Source of the DNA: Dugong dugon
Taxonomy: Eukaryota > Chordata > Mammalia > Sirenia > Dugongidae
DNA: 64,000 bases
Direction of reading: 5' to 3'
Assembly (NCBI GenBank): GCA_030035585.1
Contig: CM057481.1
Coordinates: 7,589,128-7,653,127, forward strand
Part shown: positions 42,715-54,470 of the stretch, piece after piece
Numbering within the stretch: position 1 is the stretch's first letter
Layout: the number at the start of each line of letters is the position of its first letter
Notes under the pieces: model-generated
Told to the model about the DNA's origin: nothing
The model's input: the letters and a program-made list of their open reading frames with translations, nothing else
The model's database searches: none
Made by a program: the position numbers and the translations under genes

Positions 42715-42845
42715 AACTACCTGAATCAGAACCATCCAGAGGAGGTTGTTGAACACACCAAACTCTGGTCTCCAGCCACGTCTCCTGAGTCAGAAGATGT
42801 TGGGAATGGAGGCCAGAAATCTACATTTTTAACAAGCACCACACA
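42715..42845. mobile_element. MER5-type hAT remnant
   Basis: 'GTCTCCTGAGTCAGAAGATG' and 'GAAATCTACATTTTTAACAAG' are diverged MER5-like blocks. Small DNA transposon fossil. Confidence 0.5.
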
Positions 42846-44150
42846 CCCTACCAGAATCTAAGAACTACATTCCTTACAGAAGAAATCTTCAGAGGCATTT
42901 TGCCAATAAATGTTTCTGGAAATATAAAGTGCAAAAAGTCAGCTAAAACCTTATTCAATTTTCAGAACATGTCATGTTCACATCATCTTTAAGTCATTAA
43001 AAAGCACTATAACTGTGAGGGGTGGTTAAGTTAGCATATAAGCAGCACATGCTTGTGAATAATCACCTCTTATCGCAGTAACTTCTAACCGTGCCCCTTA
43101 AATGAACACACGCCTATGAAAATCATATAGAGCAGACACTGTGTGTCACAAACAACTTCTATTTTCCTTCTGTCCATGCACCTATTATGTGTCATAAAGA
43201 AACTGCTGTGTAATAATTGTGATGGTTTTAAAGTCAATTAAGTAAGGTGATGTCAAACTATTTCCAGAATCACAGAGTTTAGTCTTTCAACAAATATTTA
43301 CAAAGCTGTAACTCTGTGCATAGAAACTCAGCTACACAACAGGGGTACAGAAATAATGAAGACATCCAACCTTAACCCAAGCAGATATCAATCTTGGGGT
43401 TAGCGGTACAGATAGACCTCTCATTTATTAAGACTGCCAGGAAAAGCCAAGAACACCAAAACAGACATCTCTACAATGGAGACATGGAAAGGAGGAAGTC
43501 AATTCTACAAGACAGCAGGGGCAGCCAAGTCATCTTCGAAGACTCCACTTACGCACAGTCTACGATAGCACCACCTGCAACTGGCTGGGTTGGTTCGCTC
43601 ACTTTGGGGATTGAGAATTAGAACGCGTGCTGACTTACAGGTAACCACACGCTCTAACATAGCCTCCGTCAGTAGTAAAGCACATGTGATGATCTCCATT
43701 TGTCATCTTTTCTGTCTTATTTCTCAGTTTGGTCAAAACTCTGGAGGAATTATTTATTAGGTTCCCTCAAGAGCCCAGCTCACAGAATATGTAAGTGCAT
43801 AGCACAGCATTTTTTAAAAGAACTTCTCTACATTTAATTCAACAGATATAAGTGTCTACTACACTCAAATGAGTGAGCAAGGCATCAAAGATCCATCGTT
43901 CTTCCCATTCAGAGCTTAGAAAAAGAGGGAAACAGAGACATGAATAAAGGTATAATGAATCATAGCACAATTGTCACATGTAAAATGTAAGAGTGGCATA
44001 GGATTATCAGGAGAGGAACAATTATTTCTGACTTGGAGAGGCAAATTCTCTTTAGACAGTGTATCTTATCTGGTTCTTGACATAAATTAAGATTTGAGAC
44101 CCTTAAGGCTTAAGTTTAAGGAGGGGGAAAATCAATTTATGGCAAACAGT
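42846..44150. other. no gene; two ancient repeat scraps
   Basis: 43285-43380 (CAACAAATATTTACAAAGC..) and 43835-44050 (TAATTCAACAGATATAAGTG..) resemble the same old repeat as 17975-18470. The rest is unassigned. Confidence 0.45.
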
Positions 44151-44164
44151 TCTAACAAGCAATA

Positions 44165-44600
44165 GACACGGTATGAGTTAGCTTCTTCTGTGTAGGAAAC
44201 GACTCCAAAACAGGTGGCTTAAAACAGCAAACACTGAATATTTCCCATGGTTCTGTGAGTTGTCTGGGCAATTCTTCTGGTCTGAATTGGTTTGGTTGAG
44301 GCAGGATGGCCTCATTCACGTGTCTGGGGCCTTGGCTGGGACAGCCAGGCACTCTCTCCTCATGGCCTCTCATTATCCAGGAAACTAGCCTGGGCTTGTA
44401 AACTCAGTGGCAAAATGACTGTCAGCAACAAGACAAGGCAAGTCTCAATGAACACACATTTTTCAAACCTCTTCTTATATCATGTTTACTAATACCCCAC
44501 TGGCCAAACCAGATTCCAGGGATGGAGAAACAGACTGCACCTCTTGATGGGAGCAGCAGCAAAGTCACATTGCAAAAGGGTATATGCATACATGTATGAG
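44165..44600 (+). mobile_element. old MaLR/ERVL-type LTR remnant
   Basis: 'GGTGGCTTAAAACAGCAAAC', 'CATGGTTCTGTGAGTTGTCT', 'GGGCCTTGGCTGGGACAG' and later 'CACATTGCAAAAGGG' follow the order of MLT1-type LTRs. Termini eroded. The frames here are chance. Confidence 0.6.
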
Positions 44601-45709
44601 AGGAACAATCACTGCCATCTTTGAAAGTAACCTATCACATATTCTAAGCGTATTCAAAACCAAAGGTGTAACAGTGTATCACAGATTAATCTCACTACTT
44701 TTACTGGGGGTAGGTAACGGAGGGTATAAAAAAAAAATTCCTAAGTGGAGTCTAACATATCATCACTGCCACCATCACCATCACAAACTCAAAAACCAAA
44801 ATTAAAAATAAAAAGACATAAGGTCAACCTAAAGATCAAACAATGCTTAAAACAATATAATTTAAGTCACCATCAGATACGAAAGTGGAAGAATGGTATA
44901 CGTGGATGAATTCCACAAATTTCAGCCCTATTCAGTATGGAAGAAAGGAAACCCAAACTGGACAAACTGCTGGCAATGAAGAACTGTGAGCAGAGCCCTT
45001 GAGTGGCTGGTCCACTAGCTCAACTGGCATTTGTTGGTGGGTTTGTTGCGGAACTGGAAGAGGTTCCAGTAGCATGAAGTGATGCGGGACATCTGCTTAT
45101 CCTGGATCCTCCATGGCTGAGGTTGCACTTTGCTCAGAATGTTAGCAAACCCAGCCTTGTCACAAACTTTATCAGGCACTGAAAGTCAATATTTGGAGTC
45201 TTCTCCCCACCCAGAAGGTGAACTGATATTGAATTGGATTCTTGTGCTGTTACAAAATAAGCCCTTAAAAAAATAATGAGCAAATGGAAAATAGAGTGTC
45301 TTTTATTGATTGTGATGTTTCCACTTAACTTGATTCAAGCAGGGGTGCTTCTCTGGTGGCACATGTGCAGAGCAAGGGCAGTGCCACGGTCGATAACTCC
45401 GAGGAAATGGACAGCCTTGTCTGCCTAATGGATCTCTCCAATTTCCTCCATTGGGATCTAACTTGGGATCAGTCACTCGACAGATTTTTCAGTGGTTCCT
45501 CCAGACTTTGCTCTCTTTCAAAGCAATTTGGTAAATGTCTGCTGAGTATCTGGACTTACTTTCATGACTAAGAACTTTTCTGAAAGACAGCTTGCTTGTG
45601 GGACTCGCTCGTTCTTGGGCTTTTCTTTTTGAACCTGTGGTTGTCTTTGCTTTGGGTACTATTTTATTTTCTCAGTCTGTCATTAGCAAAATACGCACTT
45701 CCAAAGACT
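44601..45709. other. no gene recognised; candidate pseudogene scrap inside
   Basis: Unassigned DNA. On the minus strand 45210-45016 is open for more than 50 codons with a non-repetitive, exon-like composition (see findings), but I cannot name a parent gene. Confidence 0.35.
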
Positions 45710-45732
45710 CACACACACACACACACACACAC
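45710..45732. repeat. (AC)n microsatellite
   Basis: Pure dinucleotide run of about 11 units. Confidence 0.95.
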
Positions 45733-45834
45733 ATACTTTAAAGGGAAAAATGTTGTCCATGAAGAATATGTTCTAGTAGTTCCTTAAATACTTCCACTCC
45801 TTGTTGTGAACACCACATTTAACAAGCTTTGTAA

Positions 45835-46380
45835 TTTGGAATAATTTCAGATTTACAGAAAAGTTGCAAACATAGTGCAGAGAGTTCCCGTATACCACTC
45901 ACCCAGCTCAGTTTCCCCTAACGTCACCACGTTACTCTGGTACGTTTGTCAAAACTAGGAAATCAACACTGATACATTACTATTAACTAAGCTAAATTTG
46001 AGACTTGATTCACCAGTTTTTCCATTAATGTTATGTTTCTGTTCAACGATCCACTCCAGGATACCACACTGCATTTAGTTGTCACGTCTCCTTAGTCTTC
46101 TCTGGTCTATGACAGTTTCTAAGTCTTTCCTTGTATTTTTTTTTTTTAAGTAACCTTGACATTTTTGTGGAGTACTGGTCAGGTATTTTGTAGAATGTTC
46201 CTTAATTGAGGTTTATCTGATGGGTTTCTCATGATTATATAGGGGTTATTGGTTTGCGGGAAAAATACCAAAGACGTGAGTGCCCTTTTCATTATATCAC
46301 ATCCAGGGGTATACACTGTTAATATGACTCATCACGGGTGATGTTAGCCTTGCTCGCCTGGCCAAGGTAGGGTTTCCAGC
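45835..46380. mobile_element. ancient L1M-type LINE remnant
   Basis: 'CAGATTTACAGAAAAGTTGC', 'AGAGAGTTCCCGTATACC', 'AGGATACCACACTGCATTTA' and 'GTACTGGTCAGGTATTTTGT' occur in the order of a common old L1 (L1M-type) segment. Strand not assigned. No open frame. Confidence 0.6.
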
Positions 46381-46982
46381 TTTCTCCTCTGTAAATCATT
46401 TTTTTAAAAAGTAACTAAGTACAAAAACGCACTATCATATTCAGGTGGTATTTGTAAATATTATTTTGCTCAAGATACTAAAATTTAAAGTACCACCATT
46501 GTGTTAGTTTTCATAACATACACGGAGAAGCTGAGTGGAAACATGGAAAGTATCAAGGTTAGAAAGGAAAGAAGGATAGATGCTTATTTCAAATTAAGCT
46601 TTTATTTTCAAGTTATATAGAAAAACAGTTCTTTCAAAGTAAGATTCTGATCTATGTTGGCCAACTGGTTGGTGTCAGCCTTCCAAGATTCAGCCTCAGA
46701 ATCCTTTGTTAGTTATAAGCAAGGCAAGCTGATCCCCACTTCCAAACTCTTCCAATCTTTTTTAATTCAAATTAGCAACCACCAGCTTAAAGTCTACTTT
46801 GCATTTCAGAAAAACTGAGAACCTGGGCATATATAACTAGTTCAACCGTATTTTGGAAAGCAAACTAGCAAACCAAAAGCTGTTTAATTTATTTGAAATC
46901 TTACTGATGTAGCACCTAGTACATAAATAATGGTCTTTACATATTCTTCATGGTAGAAAAATCAGTACTGTTACTAGGGAGC
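46381..46982. other. no feature recognised
   Basis: AT-rich unassigned DNA. Confidence 0.5.
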
Positions 46983-47150
46983 CTTGTTCCTCAAAGTGTG
47001 ATTCTCTGATTACTGCATTGGATCACCTGGAAGAAATGCAGAGTCTCAGGTCCCTCTTCAGACCTGCTGAATCAGAATCTGCATTTTGACAAGGTCCCCA
47101 GGTGATTCGCATGCACGTTAAGGTTTGAGAAGTGCTGCTTTAGAGCCTAT
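46983..47150 (+). mobile_element. MER5A-like hAT transposon
   Basis: 'TGGATCACCTGGAAGAAATG', 'GCTGAATCAGAATCTGCATT' and 'CCCCAGGTGATTCGCATGC' and a terminal 'TTTGAGAAGTGCTG' match the MER5A block order with near-complete ends. Confidence 0.82.
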
Positions 47151-47984
47151 TATCCCTGCAACCTCAGGCGTGACAGGTAAACACTGAGCTCATAACAAAT
47201 GTACACCTGTGGGCTTTAGCCCCTCTATGTTCAAATGGCTGATACTACATAAGGTTCAAAAATACAGTTTGCCAAAGGAATTGACAGTTTTATTCTGTGA
47301 ATTACACTATTTGATTTACCTTATAAAGGAAAAATTGTTCTCTTGAACAAATCTGCTGATCAGTGACATCTTGCAGTAGCCAACGCACACAGATACATCC
47401 TTTCAACATAATCTTTCTGAAAACATGAGTAAAAAAAATAAAGATCCATTTAAAAAAGGAGAAATGAAAAAAAAAAAAAAAAGTACAGCAGCATAGTCTG
47501 AATTTCATCTCATACCTGAGAGACAGGCAAGTGTTCTGGTCCCCACAGTTTGGGACAAATCCTTTCCCCACTGCCCTGTTGCTCGTTGGATTCCCAGTGA
47601 GCCTTCTAAACAACAGATCTGTGTTTTTAATCGTACAGGAGGATGAGATTTAGGATACCCTTTCAGCACGCACGTACAATGGTAATTGGTTATGTGTTAG
47701 TTAAAAAAAAAAAAAAAAAAACTGAATCCCATGGAGGTGATTTTTATGGATTTCCAAATGCCCAAGAAGGAATTCCACATCTAACTTTGGTGAAAACTAA
47801 ACGTGTCCAAGAAGAAGTTATAGATGCAAGTAGGCTGGGCATGAGGAAGACTTCCTGTGCTGAGGGGTGAGGAAGTTGCAGGACTGTAGAATTAGAACTG
47901 GACAAAAGAACCAACACGAAAAGAAGCCAAACTATAAGCTGCTGGGAATGCTAACATATACAGGTGTGAAACATGACTGAAAGG
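47151..47984. other. no gene recognised
   Basis: Unassigned DNA with two A-runs (47467-47482; 47703-47720) that give lysine-rich chance frames. Confidence 0.5.
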
Positions 47985-48230
47985 GGGAAAGTTCTGGAAC
48001 CAGACAAACTGAGGTTCTTGTTCCAGCTCAGCCCCTTACTAGCCGTGTGATAGTGGGCAAGCTACTCACACTTTCTTAAGTTTCATTTCCTGTATCTACG
48101 AAATGGGGATAATAATAGCACATATTTCACAGGGTTGTCAAAAGGTCTTGACGCATGATGCACAACGCCTGTTAAATATACACTCAGAGAAGTTAGCTAG
48201 TATCAGTACCATCACCATCGCTGTCATCAT
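47985..48230 (+). repeat. MIR SINE
   Basis: 'CCAGCTCAGCCCCTTACTAG', 'CCGTGTGATAGTGGGCAAGC', 'GAAATGGGGATAATAATAGC' and 'CACAGGGTTGTCA' are in MIR order. Confidence 0.88.
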
Positions 48231-51200
48231 GTAAGAATCTAATCAAGTGCCTTGTGCAACGCCAGGCATATACAAACACTCAGTAACTGACTGCTCTTAT
48301 TATTGTCATGCTGGAAGGTGCTTTCTTGAGTTCCAGGATTTCAAATCTCAAAAAAAATGATAGAATACATTGCAAAAGTTGGCCCAAAACTAAAGTCCTT
48401 CCAGCCTATGCTGGCCTCATTATATCCAGACCCCATCCCCACAGGATCGTCTGATTGGTGTCTTTCAATGCCTCTGGGGCACCCCTCCTTCAGCGAGGGG
48501 AACATCCCCCCAACACTCCGGCCTGATGTGAGTTGTAAGGTCAGTTATGATTTGAGAGAAGAATCCAGCCCCTGGGCTGAGACACAATGTTTTTCGAAGA
48601 GACATGACAGAGGTCACCCCAGAGACAACTTTTCCTAACAGACGACAGTCCTGGGTATCAGAGAAGCTGGAACGGACCTCAGCTTAAATAGCCTCCTGAC
48701 AGACTCCATTTGACAGCTACAATTCTTCCTTTTTCAATTTCAATTCTTATTGATTTTCAAGATTCTCATTGCAGAGATGTATGCCAACATTGTCCTACAG
48801 TGTTTAGCAATTTATCTACGCCTGCTTTTATATGCTAGATTGATCCTTTCCCACCGAAGTAGCGGGCGGGTGGGCACCAGGCTTGCTAGTCAGGTGCCAT
48901 CTCTGCTCATAAGCTATTACATCAAGACACTTCACCCTTTCACCTGAGGAAAAATACTCAGCTGAGGAGTTCACTGGGGGAGATCACACTCGGGAATGAG
49001 GCAGCAGAAGCTGGCCAGGAACTACATCCGGGCAGAGAGGAATATATTAGGGAGAAGTCAAACACGAGATGGGCAAGAGGAACAGAGCAGTCACTCTGTA
49101 TTTCTGTTCCAAATGCCCAGATTTCCTTCAGGGGAGTCTCGGAGACAACTGCATTAAATGATTAAATATTCTCTTGGGTTCTGTTTATGGGTAAGAAATG
49201 GTGAGGTTCTTTTCTTTAACATGTGAACATAAACAGCTAGAACAGTGTGGAGAAGGTAAATTAAACGAATCAGGGAGAGCATATGTTTCTTATTGTCCGT
49301 GTTTTTTCAAGGAAAAAAATTCTAGAGAAAATTAGTGGAATTTACTTGAATTCAATTAAAGCATTCATGCTGAGAATACTGAAGGACAAATTCTTCAAAT
49401 GTTAGGAATTTAAAAAAAAGCAAAATAATTTAGGGGTAAAATAATTATTTTTTTCCTTCAGCCTAATTTCCACCACCGTATTTTTATGCAAGTGACTTGT
49501 GCCTTCTGCGCTTGTTTGCTGACTACACACCCCCCTGGCATGGTGGCTTAGGAGGGTTCCTTGTGGAGGCAGCAGGGCTTGGTCGGCAAATAAACACAGA
49601 AGGTGCACGCTATTTACGTAAAAATATGGTATTCCGTATGTGTGACTATGACAGTTGTATTTCCCTTTTGTTGTTGCTGGTATCAACACATTTTTCTTTG
49701 CTCCTTTTTCTGATTCCATCAGAAACTCTTCCAAAATTCCACGTAATGTTGAAGGCCTGTCAGTCATGGGTCTCCCCTCTCCTCTCGGCCAAGCGTTGCA
49801 TGAGACATACTTATACTAAAAAAGTATTTGTTATTTACCTGAAATTCAAATTTAACTGTATTTTATCCTATACTTTACCTGGCACCTTTCCTTGTGCCCC
49901 ACCCCCACCCCCACTGCCTTCCCTGTGCCTTTCTTCTTCCCGCCACTGGACCACTCCCTTTCTTTTCTCCCTTATTAAAGGTATGTTTTGCATCTCTCAT
50001 TCCACAGGGCAGAAGTTATCAAATGCCCCTTAATGTCACTGCTGGCAGTTAGGGGTAAACTAAGTTATTTTGAACTGGGTTTGAAATATCTTCCTTATCC
50101 TGCCTTATCTTTGCTATAGGTGGTGAGCTCACATAACCAGTGTGAGAGCACTGCCCTTGAAAATAATTATCAAGGGAAAAGACAACCACTGACCCAGGGA
50201 AGGTGCAGTCCATTATTGTGTAACTGACAGATAACAGCTAAGGTAACCTACCCTAGAATGTTTCCACTGTAATGTGACGATAGTGCTTTGGTCCAAAGAA
50301 GAGTCACCTTCCGTGACCCAAAAATGACCAGTGAAGAAGACTGTGGAACCACACAGTGTAAATGAGGGTGAGATCTCTGAGTGTGAATTCACTATTTTGC
50401 TCCCTCACTACTCCAGGGTGACCACTTTACTCAAAGGTGATACATCCATTTGCAGTACAGTTGAGTTTTGGTGGGAGCATGTAGAAGCCCGTGTGTATGT
50501 GTTCTTGGGGAAGTGAGAGTCTTAGGACTCCCAATCGTCGCTCTACTCCTCTTTAAAAGTCCCTTAAGGGCCTGGAAGCTGTACTATGGCATGACAGGCT
50601 TTCCTTCCTCTTCTCTCAGCTTCTTTGCATCAGAAGCATTTTATAATCTGTACGTGCATGTTGAGAGGACATACTTGGGCCAGCTCCCTACGGTCTTTAG
50701 CTTGGAGAAACTGGCTTATAGGTGTGGATTTCCTTGACCTGCTGCATCACCTGCATAGCCTCCTATGAGTGCAGTGTCACTGAGAAGATCCTAACAATGA
50801 AGAAGGAGATAGGCCTGCTAATGGGCTGAATGGTCCGTTTTACATATAAATCTGTAGTACCTGGCTCTCTATGTCAGATTAGGAAGGGAAACAGGTTACC
50901 TTTTTCCCAACATGTATTAAGGTACGTTGTGGGGGTTGGGGTGGTAGGGAGGAGAAAGGGGATGGATTTAGAAATAGTGGTCCAAATAAAGATTCACAAG
51001 AGACGTATCTTGGACTTGGTGAAGTAAGCTGGCCCTGAGATGTGGAATTATAGAGCTCGAAGAAACCTCAAAATAATAACAAGCCCAGCTTCGTGGAAAG
51101 GCTGGATTGTGCCTCCCCCCAGGCCTGGGGAACTTGATTCCTTTAGGAGCTCTAGATTGCCATGACATTGGCAACGTACAATACTTAAAATACTTTATGG

Positions 51201-51376
51201 TTTTAAGTGTTTTTTTATCCTTTATTTTCTCTGATTTTTTAAATAAACTTTGAAATACAATTATTAATCCCATGTTTCAAGGGAGGAAATATATTTAAAA
51301 TGACTGGGCACAATTTCCATTGCCCAGAGCTAATAAATGATACAAACTCCAGGTTTTCTGGCCTGAAGCCTTTTTC
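48231..51376. other. no gene recognised
   Basis: About 3.1 kb of mostly unique-looking DNA. The longest frame outside recognised repeats in the window (178 codons, 49497-50033 plus) lies here. It has no conserved motif, contains a Pro-run from a C-rich tract, and is not called. Confidence 0.45.
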
Positions 51377-51475
51377 CAACATATGTTGGGGGCACCCACT
51401 ATGTCTCAGGCACTGTTCTGGACACTTGGTGAATAAGACAGGCACTCTGCTGAGTCTCAAAGAGCTTAGCACAAT
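51377..51475. repeat. ancient mammalian repeat scrap
   Basis: 'CACTATGTCTCAGGCACTGT' plus 'GGACACTTGGTGAATAAGAC' resembles the old repeat at 17975. Confidence 0.4.
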
Positions 51476-52129
51476 ACTACTCCATATACATTAAACACAA
51501 TTTAATTCCATATTGAGAGATATACAAACTACTTCACAAATCTTCAAAAAGTAGAAGTAGACAACACAAAAATGTATTCAACACCTACTAAATTTTGCGA
51601 TGTCAGTGGCCAGTTTAAGAGAAGAGACAAAGAGAAGGAAGAACAGAGAAGAGAAAAGGGAAGACGAGGCCCAAAGAGGGAACCAGTGAGAGAAAGCCCT
51701 GACAGAATGGAGTGGAAACAGCAGAATAAAGGGAGAGTCAATACTCACTAGTCAGACATTCTGGTGAGCTAGGGACAACATGCCCATCTTCTTCCGTTTT
51801 CACCATGCATGCTCTAGGAGTATTTGGTTCTCTGCTCGAGGCATTCGTGCTACAGCCCAGTCCCGTCCAGAAAACTTTCTCTCTCCTACCAGCTCCTTTA
51901 ACCCTAATTATCTATTTCTCACAACACAAATTTGTTTCTATTTATGCTGAACAAATCCTCCTAAAACTAAACCTTTGAGGCTGAAATGCTTTTCCTTTTT
52001 TAAATATTTTTCATCATTGTAAAAATTGGAATTCATTTCTGATTTACCTCAATATTTCCTAACACATTTAGCACAGTTTCTAGCACCTATTAGGTCCTCA
52101 ATAAATTTTCACTGAATTGAGATTTCCCT
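51476..52129. other. no gene; MIR-like 3' end near its right side
   Basis: Unassigned DNA. 'TTAGGTCCTCAATAAATTTT' near 52091 resembles a MIR 3' end. Confidence 0.4.
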
Positions 52130-52139
52130 TCCCTAATTT

Positions 52140-52341
52140 GAAGGAGCCCTGGTGGCACAACGGTTAAGCACTCGGCTGCTAACCAAAAGGTTGGCAGTTC
52201 GAACTCACCAGTGGTTTTCAGGAGGAAAGACCTGACGATCAGCTCCAGTGAAAATTACAGCCTTGGAAGCCCTATGGGGTAGCTCTACTCTGCCCTATAG
52301 GGTCACTATGAGTTGGAATTGACTCAACAGCATAAATAACA
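52140..52341 (+). mobile_element. AfroSINE, well preserved head
   Basis: Head 'GGAGCCCTGGTGGCACAACG' with A box, B box 'GGCAGTTCGAACTCACC', body 'GGAGGAAAGACCTGACGATC' and tail 'GAGTTGGAATTGACTCAACA'. TSD TCCCTAATTT at 52130-52139 and 52342-52351. It was likely a transcribable Pol III unit when it inserted. Confidence 0.95.
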
Positions 52342-52351
52342 TCCCTAATTT

Positions 52352-53704
52352 AACCCATCTTGGGTAAATAAATCAGACCCTATTTAAACAAAATTTTTTT
52401 TGCCAACAACACTTGTTCTACTCTAATAAGTTGAATGCGCACGCTGCGTTTTCATTAAGGGAAGGCATTCTACTAGATTCTGGGGAGAGAAGATGAAATA
52501 GAAAGCATAAGAAATACCCTCAAGGAACTTATACTCTATGTCTCTCCTCACAGTGTTACCAGTTTTAATTCGGAGCTCACTGACTCAGCCCTATTTGGGT
52601 CACCCATGGACAAACCACCGAGATTGCCTTCATCTTCTCACCTGCTAATGAGCATCACTAAGTTTGAAGAGGAAAAGGAATTAGCCAAATCCTTGTGGGT
52701 ATATACTGAGTTGAAAAGGAGAGTCAGGGAATGACCCCGCTGTGATGTGTAGAGTTCACCTGGATTCCATCCAGCTATACGCAGAAGGTGAGATTATATG
52801 CTGAACAAATAAAGAATGACAGAAGGTGTATAAGACACACATGTATGCATCTGAGATAAACATATAAGTCAACAGTATTTTTCTATAATTTGTTAAAATG
52901 TTTTCCTAGGGAGAAGGATGACCGTATTTACCAAAGATGATCATGGGGAATGTTGTCTACCTTGTATGGCCCCTCCAAATAAGTATCTCAGCCACGAACA
53001 CTGGACATTCTCTGGGGTGCCTAGCATATTGTTGCTGTTTCACCAAAGTAGTTTCCCTCAAGTGATAGCAGATGGGTTATGAAGATGAAGTGCAGAGATA
53101 CATGTGTGGTTCTTGCTTGTTTCATGCAGAATTCTGAATTATGAAAAACCAAGACTTTCCATGGGCATCAAAATAAGCATGTTATAAAGGTAGTACAGAA
53201 AGATAAATCTCTCAGGATTGCAAAGCTGATGCAATTAAAAGTGGTTCTATAAAAAAATGTAATTTACCAGAGTGAGATTCAGAAAAATCTTAATTAAAAT
53301 GAGTATCGTCTGATTACAAACTTGTGTTTGGAGGGGATACACAGTGGAGGGGCTCAGTCTATGGGTGTTCTTTTTGTTGCTTTATTCATGATAGATGGCA
53401 TGGATTTTGAGAAGCTTAAAGGCAAGTGTTAAAAAGCTACAAAATGATAAAACAAAGGAACAAACGCAGACAGCACTGAATCATCATGTGGCAATCAGAG
53501 AAAATTGAGATAGGGAAGCAATTAGAGTGAAGGAAGAACATGATAAAAGGTTGCAATAAAAATGAAAGAATTACATTAAAAGGGAGGAAATGTAAAGATC
53601 TCAGAGAAATGTTTTTAACTACCATATTTGATTTATAGTCCAACACAGGGCCACTGTAGCAACACAGCATTACCTAGTCAAAAGAGCATTATCTGCAGTT
53701 TTTA
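52352..53704. other. no gene recognised
   Basis: About 1.35 kb of unassigned AT-rich DNA with short chance frames. Confidence 0.5.
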
Positions 53705-54355
53705 TAATCTTTCAAGATACATCTATTGGTCCCATTCTGTCTGGAGCAAAGAAAAATGAAGGAAGTCAAAGACACAAGGGAAATATTAGTCCAAAGGACT
53801 AATGGACCACAAGTACCACAGCTTCCACCAGTCTGAGACCAGAACAGATAGATGATGCCCAGCTACTACCACCAGCCACTAGGAAAGGGATCACAATACA
53901 GGGCCCAGATAGAGTGGAAGAAAAATGTAGGGGAAAAAAAAAAAGACCAGAATTACTGGTCTGACAGAGACTGGAGGAAGCCCTGAGACTACGGCCCCCA
54001 GATACCCTTTTAACTCGGAACTGAAGCCACTCCCAAAGTTCATCCTTTAGCCAAAAATAAGACAGGTCTATAAAACAAACAATAACACACATAAGGAAGT
54101 GTGCTTATCAGTTCAATCATGTATACTAGACCAAATAGACAACACCTGCCCAAAAGCAATGACGAGAAGGCAGGAAGGGACAGGAAAGATGGATAGGTGG
54201 ATTAAGGGGAACTCGGGGTGGGGAAGGGGAAAATGCTGACACGTTAAGAGAATTGCAACCATTAACACAAAACAATTTGTGGATAAACTGTCGAATGAGA
54301 AACAAATTTGCTTTGTAAACTTCCACCTAAAGCACAATAAAAAAAGAAATGTTAA
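53705..54355 (+). mobile_element. 5'-truncated L1 3' end, older subfamily
   Basis: Homologous to the L1 3' UTR core (TAGTCCAAAGGACTAATGGA; CAGCTACTACCACCAGCC; ACTGGTCTGACAGAGACTGG) but ending 'TAAAGCACAATAAAAAAAG', the alternative 3' end also seen at 61592-62001. Diverged, and no TSD recognised. Confidence 0.85.
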
Positions 54356-54470
54356 TGCTATAAATAAATTGTATTTTATATTCTAGAAATAATAAAAAAA
54401 AAAAAAAGAGCACAGGTTAGGGAATTCAACTACTTTTCAAAACTTTCTAATGCTTTCTCCCCCATGTTGC
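54356..54470. other. spacer with an A-run
   Basis: Poly-A run at about 54394-54407. Otherwise nothing seen. Confidence 0.5.

Noticed and set aside
44584..44805. Frame ending in a His-rich tract (HHCHHHHHK)
   Set aside because: The His run comes from a short CAC/CAT repeat, and there is no gene context.
49497..50033. 178-codon open frame, the longest outside recognised repeats
   Set aside because: No domain, poly-Pro from a C-rich tract, hydrophobic stretch from a T-rich tract, and no splice or promoter context. A frame of this size is expected about once by chance in a window like this.
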